A stretch of 6,593 bases of DNA from an uncultured Thermoanaerobacterales bacterium (GTDB lineage: Bacteria > Bacillota > Clostridia > Christensenellales > UBA1242), in contig CATKXA010000059.1 of NCBI GenBank assembly GCA_949840475.1, positions 1 to 6,593 on the forward strand, read 5' to 3'. Numbering within the stretch: position 1 is the first letter of the stretch; each line of letters opens with the position of its first letter. Below are positions 6,181 to 6,593 of this stretch, one piece after another. A program made the translations under genes and the position numbers. Below the pieces are notes generated by a model. It was not told the origin of the DNA. It worked only from the letters and a program-made list of their open reading frames with translations, and did not search any database.

Positions 6181-6570
6181 AAAGCAAATTTTAATCAACT
6201 TATTAAAGTACAAGATATCTTTTTTATAAGCGAAAGAATTAAAGACATAAACGAAAACTATATACTTTTTTATAACACAAAAAATCACAGATATGAGATA
6301 CATGATATAGCTAACCAAATTTGCAGTGAGTGCATAACTTTCTTTGATTATCCAACAAAAGAAATACTGTTTAGGCTAAAATCATCAAATAAACAAAATA
6401 TGCAAAAACTGCTCATAGATATTGAAAAACATAATGAAAAGCTAGAAAATGAGCGTAAAACCGCCCAAACCAATGCAGCAAATGATAAGTTAAAAGCAAT
6501 TATAAATTATGCACAAACCTTTGCTTGCAAAGATTTGTCAGTTTCACAAATACACAAAATTATTAATTAA
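6178..6570 (+). CDS. Conserved phage head-region protein of unknown function
   Basis: This encodes 130 aa. The N-terminal part (DIFFISERIKDINENYILFY at 13-32, continuing to HRYEIHDIANQ) resembles a small conserved family in Firmicutes phages and prophages. These have a pattern of residues stating how a line of structural data is held: R-I/K-D/E-I-x-x-x-Y plus a short beta strand and RYE-H. I recognise the pattern but know no function for it. The middle (about 70-105, KQNMQKLLIDIEKHNEKLEN) is charged, helical and likely coiled-coil. No membrane segment or signal peptide is visible. It directly follows the capsid gene, so a virion-structural or assembly role is plausible but unproven. The ATG lacks a nearby SD and may depend on the bridged site upstream. 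No alternative start exists that keeps the conserved N-terminus. Transcription probably depends on read-through of the hairpin. Confidence 0.8.
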   Translation: MKANFNQLIKVQDIFFISERIKDINENYILFYNTKNHRYEIHDIANQICSECITFFDYPTKEILFRLKSSNKQNMQKLLIDIEKHNEKLENERKTAQTNAANDKLKAIINYAQTFACKDLSVSQIHKIIN

Positions 6571-6582
6571 AAGGAATAAACA

Positions 6583-6593
6583 ATGACTAAAGA
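6583..6593 (+). CDS. Start of the next gene (partial, cut by the window end)
   Basis: An ATG at 6583 begins MTK and runs off the window. AAAAGGA at 6569-6575 lies 7 nt upstream, a good SD that overlaps the stop codon of the preceding gene. The same AAAGGAATAAA leader precedes the scaffold gene. Too little is present to name the product. In head modules of this layout it would usually be a head-tail connector, head-fibre or tail gene. Confidence 0.7.

Overview
This window is the head (capsid and packaging) module of a tailed double-stranded DNA phage or prophage (Caudoviricetes). All genes lie on the + strand. In order they are: the large terminase subunit (TerL); a small protein resembling the C-terminal half of terminase small subunits; a tiny four-cysteine protein; the portal; a scaffold-like protein; an HK97-fold major capsid protein; a conserved protein of unknown function; and the first codons of one more gene. 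The DNA is very AT-rich, TGA is used as a stop codon, and most genes have a purine-rich Shine-Dalgarno (SD) close to the start. This suggests a low-GC Gram-positive (Firmicutes/Clostridia-type, probably gut) host. The host cannot be fixed from this window. No integrase, repressor or attachment site is visible, so lytic phage and prophage cannot be told apart.

Layout: positions 1-112 hold no complete gene, but one frame stays open from the left edge to a TGA at 104-106, just before TerL. TerL (113-1561) has intact ATPase and nuclease motifs. A 61-nt AT-rich gap follows, then a tightly packed set of genes. The TerS-like gene starts at a TTG at 1623 rather than further upstream, the zinc-finger-like gene overlaps it by 11 nt, and the portal starts 1 nt after that gene's stop. 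The scaffold and capsid genes follow, each with a clear SD. A strong hairpin lies directly after the capsid gene, and the next ATG is only a few bases beyond it.

How the genes work together: the scaffold directs co-assembly of capsid subunits around a portal ring, and TerL (probably with a small subunit) docks on the portal and pumps DNA into the procapsid. No maturation protease is encoded between portal and capsid.

The module is ordinary in gene content. The most unusual signal is at 6124-6180. A perfect AAGGAG inside the last capsid codons and the ATG of the next gene are separated by a hairpin. When folded, the hairpin leaves about 7 unpaired nucleotides between them, which looks like a hairpin-bridged ribosome binding site that may also act as a terminator or attenuator. 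I found no evidence for an undescribed defence, mobile or RNA system beyond this.
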